64,000 nucleotides of DNA, taken from NCBI GenBank assembly GCA_965205595.1, contig CBDBHI010000004.1:121470-185469 (forward strand). The letters are read 5' to 3'. The notes beneath the pieces are model-generated. The model was given only the letters and a program-made list of their open reading frames with translations, was not told where the DNA came from and ran no database searches. A program made the position numbers and the translations under genes. Positions 18,726-28,971 of this stretch are shown here, piece after piece; positions within the stretch are counted from its first letter, which is position 1; each line of letters starts with the position of its first letter. The DNA is from CATQHP01 sp965205595. GTDB taxonomy: Bacteria > Acidobacteriota > Terriglobia > Bryobacterales > UBA6623.

Positions 18726-20566
18726 TTAGTCTTCAATGGGTATACCAGTAAGGGGTTCGAACTCCGTTACAACGAGGTTGTCTAGCGTCTGGCCCAGGGC
18801 CGCCGCCGGACCCGTGGCGGCGCCGAAGGCCAGCCCCGCGCCGCCCTCATTCATTCCGGCGCTTGGCTGCAAAGTAACTTGCCGGCGGCCGGCCAGGTTC
18901 CCTTGCGTGAAAGTGCGCTGGCGCCCATCGACCGCAACCTCGAGCTGCTCGCGGCGCACCGCGATCTCGATGGTATGCGGAACAGATGCATCAAACCCGA
19001 TCGGAACGGGACTTGTCGCAAGGACAACATCCGGGTTGAGCTGGCGAACCCGCACTTGGCCGCTGCTGTCGAGCACAACCCAGAAGCCAGCGCCGCCAAG
19101 AAGGTCGGTACCCGTCGTCAGCAACGGTGCGCGGAAGAATGGGCCGGCCTGGGTGTTTCGCTGACCGGCGAAGGGCACCGTCACAGACGCTCGAATGTTG
19201 AGGTCTTGCCCCAGATCCGTGCCACGAGTTGGGCAGGCCGTTCGCTCGGTGGTGAATATGACGCCGCCGCGTGGGCGGCCCAAGTTCAAGAGCGCGTTGT
19301 CACGCAGGGCAGCCCCTTGCAAGACGAAGGCATAGCGATGCGCCGTCGATCCGCCAACGAGGTTGTCGGATCGGCCGAGGTCGCACGGAATCGTGGAGTC
19401 CGCGCGATCGAACGAGTCAGAGAATATCGCGGCCGCGGGCTCGACTCCGCGTCCGGTAACGGCTACGTTCGCGGTCGGAGTCGACGGATCGGAACTTTCA
19501 AACGCAAGCATCGCGTTGAACGTTCCCACGGAAGTTGGCGTAAAGTGCAGTCGCAGGGGCAGCCGCTCGTCCGGAGTGACGACGAATGGCGGCACGGGCA
19601 ACGCCAAACTAAACTGCGGATCGTCCGCCGTAACCGAGTTGACGGTCAAGTCCGCGCTGCCCGCGTTGTGGACTGTGATGGTGACCTCGCGCGTGCGATT
19701 TACAGGCGTACCGCCGAACGATAGCGTTGCCGTGGGGACAACGATTGTCCCGTTGGCGGCTGGCACCGAGCCGTTGCCGGCTAGCGCAATCTTGATCAGC
19801 GGTTGACTTCCGATATCCGTGTCGATGGAAACTTCGGCTTGCTTCGAACCGGCGCTTGTGGGAGCAAAGGTTACGAGCAGCGGCTCTTGGCCACCAGGGT
19901 TGACCGTGATGGGCACGGCCTTCTCCGGGCTGGACGGCGTCGCCTGAAGCGCTACCGTAAACTCGGCTGAGTTCGTGGAAACTTGCTGAATGGTGGCTGC
20001 GGCCGTACCCGTGTTTTGAATCGTCAGCAGGCGGAACACGCTTTGCCCGGTGTCCGCGGACCCGAAGTCGATCGATTGCTCCGAAAGAACGAAATTGCCC
20101 AGCGCTGATGAGCCGGCGTTGCCGCGAACCCCGATAGAAAGCATCGGGTTCGACGGATCGTTACTGGCGATCGTCAGCGTCGCGCTTTGTACGCCGGCGG
20201 CCGTCGGAGTGAACCGAAATGCCGCCAGCCGCGACGCTCCCGGCGCGATGCTGAAGCCGCCGGCCGGTAAGACGACGGTAAACTGCGGGTCATCAAAAGT
20301 GATTGCTGAAACGGAAAGCACCCCCGACCCGGTGTTACCGATCGTCAGCGTTTGGTTGGATGTCTGACCGATGTTTACGTTCCCGAAGTCCAGCGCCACG
20401 GCGCTGACGCTGATGTCGGGGCTAGCTGCTATGGGCAGTGAAACCGGCAGGTTGACCGGCTTACTCGGCTGCCCGTCAAAGTCGATTACGAGCGGAAGCG
20501 CCGCCAAGTTTTGCGCTGGGCCCGCCGCCACGCCCAGATCGGGCATGATCAGGTTGATCTGCGCTA
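18726..20566 (-). pseudogene. 3' part of the IS630-split metalloprotease gene (choice-of-anchor D repeats, LamG-like end)
   Basis: This is the downstream piece of the gene whose 5' part is at 21686-25819. Read through the IS site the join is A-L-A-Q-I-N-L-I-M, which completes a TIGR03437 domain (QINLIMPDLGVAAG, PLVIDFDGQPS). Three choice-of-anchor D/ASPM-type beta-sandwich repeats follow (VALDFGNVNIGQTSNQTLTIGNTG is the pattern of the first), then a concanavalin/LamG-like domain (IFSDSFDRAD to TLDNLVVTEFEPL). The ATG at 20546 is internal and has no evidence as a start. Confidence 0.85.
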
Positions 20567-21685
20567 GTACTTAGTTGCGTAAGTGAGAATATTTACTGGC
20601 GAGGGGACGAGGGGCGACGACGGTCTTGGTCCATTCGAACGGAGTAGCCTTGGAGTTGTAGACGCGGACGAAGCTGTCGATGGCCTCGCGCACCTGCCGG
20701 GGGGAAGTGAAACTCGCCCCCCGCAAGGCGCGGCGGCTCAGAATCGAAAACCACACCTCAACCTGATTCATCCACGAACTGTAGGTCGGCGTGTAGTGAA
20801 AATGGATGTTCGCATGACGTTGCAGCCAGCGGTCATTTTTGGGCTTGTGAGTGTTCAAGTTATCCAAGATGATGTGGATCTCGCGGCCTTCGTGGATGGC
20901 CGCGATGTGGTTCATGAAGTCGAGAAACTCGCGACGCCGTCGGCGCCAATAGTGTCCGGCGATGATGAATCCGGTAGCCACTTCCAGCGCGGCGAAAAGC
21001 GGCGTCGTGCCGTGCCGCCTGTAGCCGTGCGAGAAGCCCGTCAAGGCCTTGCCGTTGGGCAAGCGTAGCCAGCCCTGCGCTCGCTCCAAGGCCTGGATGC
21101 TCGGCTTCTCGTCGACCGCGAGCACCACGGCGTTTTCCGGCGGGCTGAGGTAGAGTCCGACAATGTCGGCGGCCTTGCGAGCGAACTCCGGGTCGGTTGA
21201 CAAACACCAACTGCGCCGCCGCCGCAAGGACACGCCGAGCTGCCGCAGTACGCGCCAGACTTGATGCTTGCTGACGTCGCCGAGAGCTTCCGCGAGCAGT
21301 TCGCCTGTCCAAGTGGCGTGCCCTTCGGGCGGAGCTTCGTCGAGTTGGCAGAGGATGCGTTTGCGCGTCGCTTGGTCGTACCGCGCGGGCCTGCCGGAAC
21401 GCGCTTGATCGCATAATCCCGCCAGACGTTGCTGGGCGAAGCGGGTGCGCCATTTCGACACGCGCGCCGCCGGGGATCCCAGTTGCCGGGCGATCTCGGC
21501 GGTCGAGGTAGCGGCGGCCGCCAGCAGCACAATGCGAGCGCGCTCCACCATGCGCCGTTCGGACTTGTGGCCGCGCACCCAGAGTCGCAGCGTCTCTTCT
21601 TCCTCGGCGTTCAGTCGAATCACCGTTGCCGGTCTTGCCATACCGACATTTTACAGTTAAAGGCCTTACTTTCGCAAGTTAGTAC
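20567..21685 (-). mobile_element. IS630-family insertion sequence, copy 1 (1119 bp)
   Basis: The ends are GTACTTAGTTGCG and, on the other strand, GTACTAACTTGCG, with a TA dinucleotide on each side (20565-20566 and 21686-21687), as expected for IS630/Tc1-type target duplication. One transposase gene fills the element. Removing 20567-21685 and one TA restores an uninterrupted 1990-codon host gene. Copy 2 is at 38276-39394. Confidence 0.93.
20571..21641 (-). CDS. IS630-family transposase (copy 1)
   Basis: 356 aa. The N-terminal HTH region (STAEIARQLGSPAARVSKWRTRF) is followed by a second winged-helix-like part (ATWTGELLAEALGDVSKHQVWRVL). The DDE triad is seen in AVDEKPSIQAL, HIILDNLNTHK and NQVEVWFSILSR. 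Compared with copy 2 I noticed only one residue change, near the C terminus (KYSHLRN here, KYSNLRN there). It appears intact and therefore potentially mobile. Confidence 0.93.
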   Translation of the reverse strand: MARPATVIRLNAEEEETLRLWVRGHKSERRMVERARIVLLAAAATSTAEIARQLGSPAARVSKWRTRFAQQRLAGLCDQARSGRPARYDQATRKRILCQLDEAPPEGHATWTGELLAEALGDVSKHQVWRVLRQLGVSLRRRRSWCLSTDPEFARKAADIVGLYLSPPENAVVLAVDEKPSIQALERAQGWLRLPNGKALTGFSHGYRRHGTTPLFAALEVATGFIIAGHYWRRRRREFLDFMNHIAAIHEGREIHIILDNLNTHKPKNDRWLQRHANIHFHYTPTYSSWMNQVEVWFSILSRRALRGASFTSPRQVREAIDSFVRVYNSKATPFEWTKTVVAPRPLASKYSHLRN

Positions 21686-24600
21686 TAGGGCCACAAAAAA
21701 CGGAGCTAAGCCCGCGAACAGGACCTGAGCGCGGACGCCGCCAATGGTCACCGTCGGAGTGACATTCGCCGCCGACAGCGGGACTCCCGCAGCGGCGCCG
21801 GTCGTCGGAACGTTCGTCACGTCGCCGATGCCCGTCAGAAACAGCGTTAGCACATCCTCCGGTTCTGCCGGGTTCCCGCTGGTTATCAGAGCCCCCTCGG
21901 GGTGACGCGTAACGATTGGCTCGCCGTTCGCCGGGTTGACGAACATTCCCGGCGCAAAATCCGCCAGGCGCGCGCTGACTGGAGCACTTCGGACATCATC
22001 TCGAATGACTACAACGTCGGAGGTCCCGTTTGCGGCAACCTCGAAAGGTACTTGGAAATTGATCTGCGTGGGCGAGGTAAAGAACAGCGGCGCCCCATGA
22101 CCATCGACCTCAACCTTGACGCCGGCTAACTCACGCGCTAGTGGCACGTCCGAGGCGATCTCAACGCTTGCGGCCAGCTCCACACCAAAAATTGAGCCGA
22201 TGGCACCACGCGCAATGACCCCCTGGAAGCTCGCAGCGTCGACCACGCCGCCCTGGTTGATGCGCGGACCCTCGGGAGCCGCGTCGGGCGGCGACAGGGT
22301 TCGAGCAACAAGGATTACTTGAGTTGTCGGCTGATCTGGGTCGTTGCTCGTGAGCGTGAGGCTCCCGGTCGCGTCTCCGGCTTCGCCTCCGGTGAACGTC
22401 AACGGAATTGAAAATTGCTCGCCCGAGGCTACCGTGGTTTCGGACAACGGTCCGACCGATCCAAACCCAACGCCTTGCACGGCCCACGAGAGTTCGAGGT
22501 CGGTCAAGCTCGCATTGAGCCCGACGACGTTCGCCTCGCGCAACTCGCCGATTTCAACCGCGCCAAAATCTGTCGCAGTCGAATTGAGCCTCAATATCGG
22601 AGTTTGGCCGTCGACTCCTTCGCCATTAAGCCGCACTGAAAACTGCGGCTGATCGGTCGCATTGCTTGCCACCAGCAGATTCGCTGTCTGCTGCTCCTCG
22701 GCGCTCGGGCCGTAGAGAATTTCAACCGCTATCTCGCTTCCGGACTGAATGACGAACGGCCCGATCGGGAACGTCACTCGAAACTCGATCTGATCGGCGA
22801 TCACTGAAGCGATATTGAGCGGTCCAGTGCCGGGATTGCGCAGAACGACTCTCCCGAGCGCTTCGTCGCCAATCACGGCTTTTCCGATTTCAACAGGATC
22901 CGCGGCCGCCGCGATGGCTGGGCGCTGTTCTAGAGTGATCGGCCCGACGCGCGCTTCAGAACTATGAAAACCATCTGTGGCGACGACTCGAAACCACACC
23001 ATGTCGCCACCCTCGATAAGAGCGGGACTAAAGGTGTAACTCGATTCCTCCAAGTCAATGGCGACAGGTAGCCAAGTTGCCGCACCGTCGGAGGAGTAAA
23101 GTAGCGTCACCAGCAACGGATCGCCGTCTGCGTCTGCCGCCGTCCACGTCACGGTCGCTTCGGTTGCGCCGTCCCAGGTGTCGCCCGCGCTCGGGCTGGT
23201 GATTTCAACGCTAGGCGCCGCGGCGGATGCCGACCTCGACGCTAACTCTTGGCCGTTGAAAAGCAAAGCCACGCCAGTTGTGGCCGGATCGAACGCCGTC
23301 ACGACCGTGAAACTCTGCTCGGAGAATGGCTCGGCGTCCTCCGAACTGACGAATGTGAGATCGAAGCAGTAGTCGCTAATTACTCCTTCCGTCCCAGAAA
23401 GTCGCAGACAGGTATTGCCGTCTGGATTCGACGCGCGCCGCGGCGCTGAGGAATCGAACTGGTAGACTTCCTCGATCGCGCCGCTATTGGCGTCGCGATC
23501 GACCATGCCGCTGACCATCAGTACCGGCACGGGTCCGCCCTGTGAAACAGGCGCCGGCGACTTTTCGCCCTCGGCGCTGGACGAATCTCTCTCGCTGTCT
23601 TGCGTCAGCGGTTGGGGCTGCAGCATCCCGCGGATGAGCTTGTTGTAGTGAAAATCAGAAATCCACAGCTCGCTCAGACCGCAGTACGCCATGAGGTCCC
23701 AACGGATCGACGGAACGTGCAGTCGACCGGCCATTGGGTCATAACCATATTCATTGATCGTGTGGCCGGCGTAGGGCCAGTCTGTCGAGCCGTCGCTGGA
23801 GCCGCAACTGTCGCTCGTCGACGGATGGCGCAGACCGAGATTGTGGCTCAATTCGTGAGCCAGAATGAGATTATTCTTTTCGACCACCCGGTCCGCATTG
23901 TCGAATCCGACGGTCACGCGGCCCTGCCCAGCCAACCACGTAGGGTCGGAATAGCCCAACAGCGTTCTGCCGGCGAAACCTCTGGGAACCCACGCCACCA
24001 ATTGGTCAAAGCGGCCAAACTCGCCGACCGCCCATTGGTACAGGCGGTTTATCCAACTTGTAAAGCGAGCCTGCCTGGCCGGCGTGTTTAGTAAGTCGTC
24101 ATACTTTTGTTGCGTCACATTTAAGGGCGCGTAGCTGTACCCGCCGTCCGGGACAGGGAACAGCTTGGGGAGCAACGAGGCTGCGTTGCCGATCTGGTTA
24201 CTCGGACAAAATTCGTTGAGACCGGGCACCGCGATACACACGGGCATATAGCGAACCGTGAACGGAGTTCCCCGCACGAATCGCACGGTAAATTCGCTCT
24301 CGTTGTTATCCTCATCCGTTTCGTCGATCTTGTCGAGTGGGTCGACTACCACCCGGATGGTCAGCTCGCCTTCCTGAGTCCAGTTGGCCGGAATCCTCAA
24401 GTTGTGAGCGTGGAAAATATTGTCGCGGCTTGGTGTCTTCGCGGTAATGCTTCGCGTGACATTCTGTCGTCGAAAGGGTGAGTTGGCGACTTCGGCCCCG
24501 CCCCGAAATGCATGGACATCGACCTCGACTCCAGTCATCTTCTCTTCGGGCCCCTCGACAAGTTTCGTGAACGGCCTGACCACCGTGCTCTTGTTGGCAA

Positions 24601-25819
24601 TCAGCGTGATCGTGTTGTTCACGGTCTGGACGACCTGCACAACTTCGGTGTGGTCGATGCTCAGATCGAGTGCAAGTTTGTAGGGGATTTCCACACTTTC
24701 GAGAACATTGCCACCGTCGTCGGTCAGCTCGACCACCAGAAGCAGTTCCCCCTCATCCGGTATTTCGATTCCTGGAATCTCTAGCTCGACGTCGCAATTT
24801 TGCGGCGGCGCGTTGGGGTCACATCGGGTCACAGGCTTTTCCGTCATCCCCAGATCGATGACCCGGAAGTCGGTAAGATTCTCGAGCCGCATCCGCAAAG
24901 TGCCTTGGTCCTTGGTGAGCAACGTGTAGCGAGCCGTCACCTTAAAGTCCTGCATCGACTTGGAAACAAGCGCCTCGAGCGGGTCGGGCATCTTGGTGAT
25001 GACTTCAAGCGCATCGTCGGCCGGCTGGAATTGGTAAACACTCCGCAATGTGACCCGATAGCGCGCGCCGTTACGTATCGAACCGACCCTGCCCGTTCCG
25101 TGGTCCGCCTTAAACCACGCATCGCTAATTATTTCTGCCTGAAAGCTGACGACTTTCCCATCCTGCATCTGAAATGAGTTGGGAACCGTTCGGAGGTTCG
25201 TTAGCGTGCAAACAGCAATCCCTAACATCGATTGGCTTTTCGGCGTCGACGTACTGAACCCATCGCTGCCGATACACGCGGAATCGCGCGGTTCCCGGGG
25301 CGCGCGGACATCTACCGCGGCCGCGGCCAGAAACCCGTGCCGATCTCCGCCTTCGGTGTCGCGCCCCGTGGCAGAAGCGACGGCACGTGCTTCGAGAAGG
25401 CCTCCCGCGTCCGACACAGCGACGGTTTGCGGCTGCGCACTCTCGCTCGGCAGCACTGCAAAGAAGTCTCCATCGGGGTGATTAAATGCGACGGCCGCGT
25501 TTGAGACCCGTAAAATTGGGCAACTAATTCGATTGTTGTTCTGAAAGAACGGGCTAACCGGAATTGTGACGCTGCCTGGGTTGAGCGGATCGAGGAACGG
25601 GGTGGCGTCGGTAGGTCCATTGAGTCGCGGCATTGGGCACGACCCTGACCGCTCGTGGTCAGTGCTCACCTCCATTGCGACCGGTGCGGGGCCGCTAACG
25701 AAATTGACCTGCCCGAGCACGGCACTGGGCAAAGCCACAATGCCCACTAAGGGCAGGAGATTTCTGATTCGTCTTAGGATTGATATTGTGGCAAGCACGG
25801 CCTCTTTAAGATAAGACAT
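21686..25819 (-). pseudogene. 5' part of the split gene: secreted zinc metalloprotease with CARDB and TIGR03437 domains
   Basis: The ATG at 25819 begins a signal peptide (LLPLVGIVALPSAVLGQ). A CARDB-like adhesion domain lies around residues 390-520. The zinc site HELSHNLGLRH (HExxHxxGxxH) is near residue 655, with a met-turn-like RWDLMAYCG, marking a metzincin-type protease. Ig-like and choice-of-anchor D domains follow, and a TIGR03437 domain (GGVVDAASF to VLFAGLAPFFVA) breaks off at the IS630. Before insertion the gene was 5973 bp (25819-21686 plus 20564-18726), 1990 aa. As it stands, translation gains 21 residues from the IS and stops at 21620. Confidence 0.88.
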
Positions 25820-26023
25820 GCGACCGAGCGTTCACCGTCTCGTCGCGGATATTGTGATGACACCGCGCCGGTGCGGCGGTCTTGAACCCCCGAAGGGGTG
25901 GCATGATTTCAGTTGGTCGGATTTAGCCGTCGAAATTTCTGGGAAGATCTCGATGACTGGAAAAATACTTAGTGGTAGTAGGGCATATCCCTGGTATTGA
26001 CGGGGCAGTCACCGTAGAGGAGT

Positions 26024-26326
26024 TTGGTACCAGTGGCCCATTGCTCAATTCGGCTCCCCGGGCCACCATTGGGGCTGGCGGATTCCACGGTGAGCAGGAA
26101 ACTTCGTGACGGGCAGTCGCTACCCGGCTACTACCTGATAAGAAATATCGTCACGCATCTGCGTCTCGTCGCCGCCGATCGGAGGGCGCAGGACACGGTC
26201 GAGTACGCCCTAATGGCGGGGTTTGTGGCGGTGGCAATCGGGGCTGTCTTTCCGGATCTTAGCGAAGAGGTGGACGAGATCTTTAAGCGGCTCTGCGAGC
26301 TCATGAAAAAGACCGCGAAGGTGTAA
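26024..26326 (+). CDS. Flp/Fap-type pilin-like protein
   Basis: Up to 100 aa. The segment DRRAQDTVEYALMAGFVAVAIGAVFP is the hallmark of Flp (type IVb) prepilins: charged leader, conserved Glu at +5 relative to the cleavage zone, then a hydrophobic helix. The C-terminal part is a short charged helix (DEIFKRLCELMKK). The start is unclear: TTG at 26024 lies too close to GAGGAG (26017-26022), GTG at 26033 is better spaced, and GTG at 26090 would give a more typical leader length. No pilus assembly genes are in the window. Confidence 0.65.
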   Translation: MVPVAHCSIRLPGPPLGLADSTVSRKLRDGQSLPGYYLIRNIVTHLRLVAADRRAQDTVEYALMAGFVAVAIGAVFPDLSEEVDEIFKRLCELMKKTAKV

Positions 26327-26502
26327 CGCTAAAGCATTTTCAAAAATGGCATAGACTGTTTGCCGCATTATCAAGCCCGCGAAATTCGAACTCGCGACTT
26401 GATGGCTCACGAGAGACAACCCGGCTAGAACGCGCCCGCCGAGCTTTTGCCAAATAGATACGATGTCTGCGCCTCGACCTTGGGCATGCGAGACTCAATA
26501 TC

Positions 26503-27345
26503 GTGCTACGTCGAACATTTCTTCTTTCGTTGCCGGCTGCAACCGTGCTCGCCCAGGCCGATCCGCTGCGAGTCATGAGTTTCAACGTCCGCTACCCTAG
26601 CCCGGACGATGGACAGAATGTCTGGGAGAACCGCAGGGACATTCTTGTCGAGACAATTCGAAAATACGATCCCGACGTGATTGGCACGCAAGAGTTGTTT
26701 GACCTGCAGGGCAAGTACATTGCTGAGAAACTCCCGCAGTACGAGTGGTTAGGGGTCAGCCGGCGGGGCAACCACGAGAACGAGCACATGGGGGTCTTTT
26801 ACAAACGCGAAAAGCTATTTGTATTGGAGTCGGGGAACTTTTGGTTATCCGAGACACCCACTGTACCCGCCAGTATTTCGTGGGACATTTCTTTGCCCCG
26901 CATGGTCACCTGGGCTCACTTTCGGGATTCTCTCGGTCAAGACTTCTATTTCTACAACACACACTTTCCTCATCGAGGGCAAGATGCCGAGGCCCGCGTC
27001 AATTGCGCAAATGCGATCGTGGAAGACCTTCAGCGCCGTGTGCCGGAGGCTGCGAGGCTGATCGTCGTAGGTGACTTCAATTCGGCAGCGGACAGCGACG
27101 TTCATCGGATTCTAGTAGACGAACTAAGCGATGCCTGGCACACCTCGTCGAAACGCAGCGGTCCGCAAACCACTTCGTCGAGATGGACGGGCCAACAGGA
27201 AGGTCGGCGAATCGACTGGATCCTGCATCGTGGGGACTGGAGCGTGAAGGAGTTCGAGACTGTCGAATTCAATCGCGACGGCGTCTATCCTTCGGACCAC
27301 TATCCAGTGTTCGCGGTATTTGATTCCGCGGGACTTGAGAAATAA
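26503..27345 (+). CDS. Secreted endonuclease/exonuclease/phosphatase family protein
   Basis: 280 aa from a GTG that directly begins a short signal peptide (RRTFLLSLPAATVLAQ). The EEP fold motifs are all present: VMSFNVRYP (Asn), IGTQELFDLQ (Glu metal ligand), FYNTHFPHRG, VVGDFNSAADS (Asp-x-Asn) and a final YPSDHYPVFAVF (catalytic His). This set matches the secreted Mg-dependent phosphodiesterases of the sphingomyelinase/DNase I superfamily. The substrate may be a phosphodiester or sugar phosphate and cannot be fixed from sequence. Stand-alone gene. Confidence 0.88.
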   Translation: MLRRTFLLSLPAATVLAQADPLRVMSFNVRYPSPDDGQNVWENRRDILVETIRKYDPDVIGTQELFDLQGKYIAEKLPQYEWLGVSRRGNHENEHMGVFYKREKLFVLESGNFWLSETPTVPASISWDISLPRMVTWAHFRDSLGQDFYFYNTHFPHRGQDAEARVNCANAIVEDLQRRVPEAARLIVVGDFNSAADSDVHRILVDELSDAWHTSSKRSGPQTTSSRWTGQQEGRRIDWILHRGDWSVKEFETVEFNRDGVYPSDHYPVFAVFDSAGLEK

Positions 27346-27353
27346 GCGGCGAC

Positions 27354-27989
27354 TCAAAAGATGTGCGAAAGCTTTTGAATAACGCCGCGCCAGCCGAGAA
27401 ATTCGTCGGACGTCGAGTGCATCACTAAGAAGACCGCGCCCGACGCGGTTTTGATCGTCTGATGCACCGATTCCGGCTCGGCGAAACAGTAGTCGCCCGG
27501 CCCCATCGTCTTGCCTTCGAGACTCAAGTCTCCTTCGATCAGGAACAGTTCCTCGCGTTGTTTGTGCCGGTGGGTCGGGTAGGTGGTGCCGGGCTCCATC
27601 TTAACGAGCAACGTGCGGTACTCATCTTCGGCGGCATCGCGAAGGGTCTTGATTGAGATACCGGGCAGAGGTGTGCGATTCCAATCGAGTGCCTCGGGGT
27701 GAAGCGCCCTGATTCCGGGGGCTTCGAAGATGACGGCGCGGTCTTCAGTTTCGACGAGGCTATCAATTCCGGCGAGCACTTTCTCTCTCAGTGCAGCCGG
27801 CGGAGCCAGAGGTTCGGCGGCCAACGCCAAATCGCCTGCTGCATCGCGGTAGGAGTCTATAGCGATCTGCATTTCGTCAGGATGCTCCTTTAGTGCCGCT
27901 TGCAGCTCGGCGAGTTCTGATTCATCGAGCAAATCGAGAGAAGCGCCGAGCGCAAGTTCTTCGAGTTGTGCGGGCAACTTCGTGCTCAC
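27354..27989 (-). CDS. Cupin-type (ChrR-like) anti-sigma factor
   Basis: 211 aa. The start overlaps the stop of the upstream sigma gene by four bases (ATGA), so the two are translationally coupled. The N-terminal half is helical and acidic (LALGASLDLLDESELAELQAAL). The C-terminal half is a cupin with the metal site PTHRHKQREELFLIEGD and the later SVHQ. The zinc-binding HxxxCxxC of classical ZAS anti-sigma factors is absent: there is no Cys in the N-terminal half. The cupin probably senses a small molecule or oxidant to release the sigma factor. Confidence 0.85.
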   Translation of the reverse strand: MSTKLPAQLEELALGASLDLLDESELAELQAALKEHPDEMQIAIDSYRDAAGDLALAAEPLAPPAALREKVLAGIDSLVETEDRAVIFEAPGIRALHPEALDWNRTPLPGISIKTLRDAAEDEYRTLLVKMEPGTTYPTHRHKQREELFLIEGDLSLEGKTMGPGDYCFAEPESVHQTIKTASGAVFLVMHSTSDEFLGWRGVIQKLSHIF

Positions 27990-28561
27990 AGCGCTTCACC
28001 TCTCTCTTCCATGAACGTTCGCAGCTCACGCATCGCTTGGCGGATACGAGCCTTGACCGTGCCCAGCGGGCTGCCGAGCCTTCCGGCGATCTCGCTGTGC
28101 GTCAGCCCGCCGAAAAACGCCAGTTCGATGACCGCGCGTTTCTTGCCGTCGAGATTCTCAAGACCCTGCCTGACCAGCAACCTTCGCCCGAGGTCAAGTG
28201 CGGAAGCTTCGGGATCCGACGCGCCGGTCGACAGCCCTTGAGTTTCTTCAAGTGGCTGCTCACGGGTCCGCAGCTTGCCGGCACTCGAACGCAAGTAGTC
28301 GAGCGCACGGCTTCGCGCAATCAAAAGCAGCCACGATCTGGCTCTCCCGCGTTTGGCGTCGAACTCAGATGCCTTGCGCCAAAGCTGGCTGTAAACGTCG
28401 ATCGTAACCTCCTCCGCGACTTCGCGGTCACCAACAATGCGGCAGACCAAACCGAAAACGATCGGGCTCGACCGATCGTAAAGATCCGCAAGCGCATCTT
28501 CATCGCCGCCGCCAACTTTGAGCAGCAATGGCAGCCAAGGGTCGTCCGGCGGATGGGCCAC
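27986..28561 (-). CDS. ECF-type RNA polymerase sigma factor
   Basis: The open frame extends to 28714, but its first about 46 codons lie inside the 185-bp repeat at 28575-28759, which is unlikely to be native coding sequence. The GTG at 28561, just inside the unique sequence, gives 191 aa, normal for an ECF factor. Region 2 is at LADLYDRSSPIVFGLVCRIVGDREVAEEVTIDVYSQLW and region 4 at LAFFGGLTHSEIAGRLGSPLGTVKARI. It probably belongs to the SigK/EcfG-like group paired with cupin anti-sigma factors. The start is uncertain; a weak purine run precedes it. Confidence 0.85.
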   Translation of the reverse strand: MAHPPDDPWLPLLLKVGGGDEDALADLYDRSSPIVFGLVCRIVGDREVAEEVTIDVYSQLWRKASEFDAKRGRARSWLLLIARSRALDYLRSSAGKLRTREQPLEETQGLSTGASDPEASALDLGRRLLVRQGLENLDGKKRAVIELAFFGGLTHSEIAGRLGSPLGTVKARIRQAMRELRTFMEERGEAL

Positions 28562-28574
28562 CGATTCTAATTGA

Positions 28575-28759
28575 CTAGCCCGCACTTCGCACCACCTGAC
28601 GGCGAAAGCACGCGATAGGTGCGCCACTACTTCGTTGCGCTCGATCGCGAGTGCTCGACGGACTGTCAAGTACGCCTCCGCGCGCCAACCGTCGCCCGCC
28701 TCGTATTGACGCACCTCTCACGCACTTTCGCTCGCCACGTGGTGCGAAATGCGGGCTAG
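28575..28759. repeat. 185-bp palindromic repeat, copy 1 (MITE-like)
   Basis: It begins CTAGCCCGCACTTCGCACCAC and ends with the near-complement (GTGGTGCGAAATGCGGGCTAG). Inverted arms of about 48 bases also share GCGAAAG and AGGTGCG blocks. Copy 2 is at 63255-63438. The terminal CTAG could be a target duplication. It sits between the sigma gene and its likely promoter. No coding capacity. Confidence 0.85.
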
Positions 28760-28971
28760 CCGTCATCGGCAAGTTCGCACAAGTATGTTTGTCACCCGTA
28801 TCCGCGGCTCACTGCGCGGCAGGCCTTCTATCTATAACTACGTAAGGGGCCTTCGGTTGGACTGCCGGCGCGATCAAGTTTCTTCGCCACGACCGGCGGC
28901 GTGTGGTTTTTGCGAAACGACCAGGCGAATCGAGAAATTCCAGTGGGTGAGCTTCGCCCCGAAACATACCA

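Noticed and set aside
20583..21068. Plus-strand frames inside both IS630 copies (also 38505-38777)
   Set aside because: Antisense shadows of the transposase, preserved only because the IS is duplicated.
26345..26430. tRNA-like sequence on the minus strand (GCGAG-TTCGAAT-TTCGC resembles a T arm)
   Set aside because: The acceptor ends do not pair and no anticodon stem can be formed; at most a degenerate remnant.
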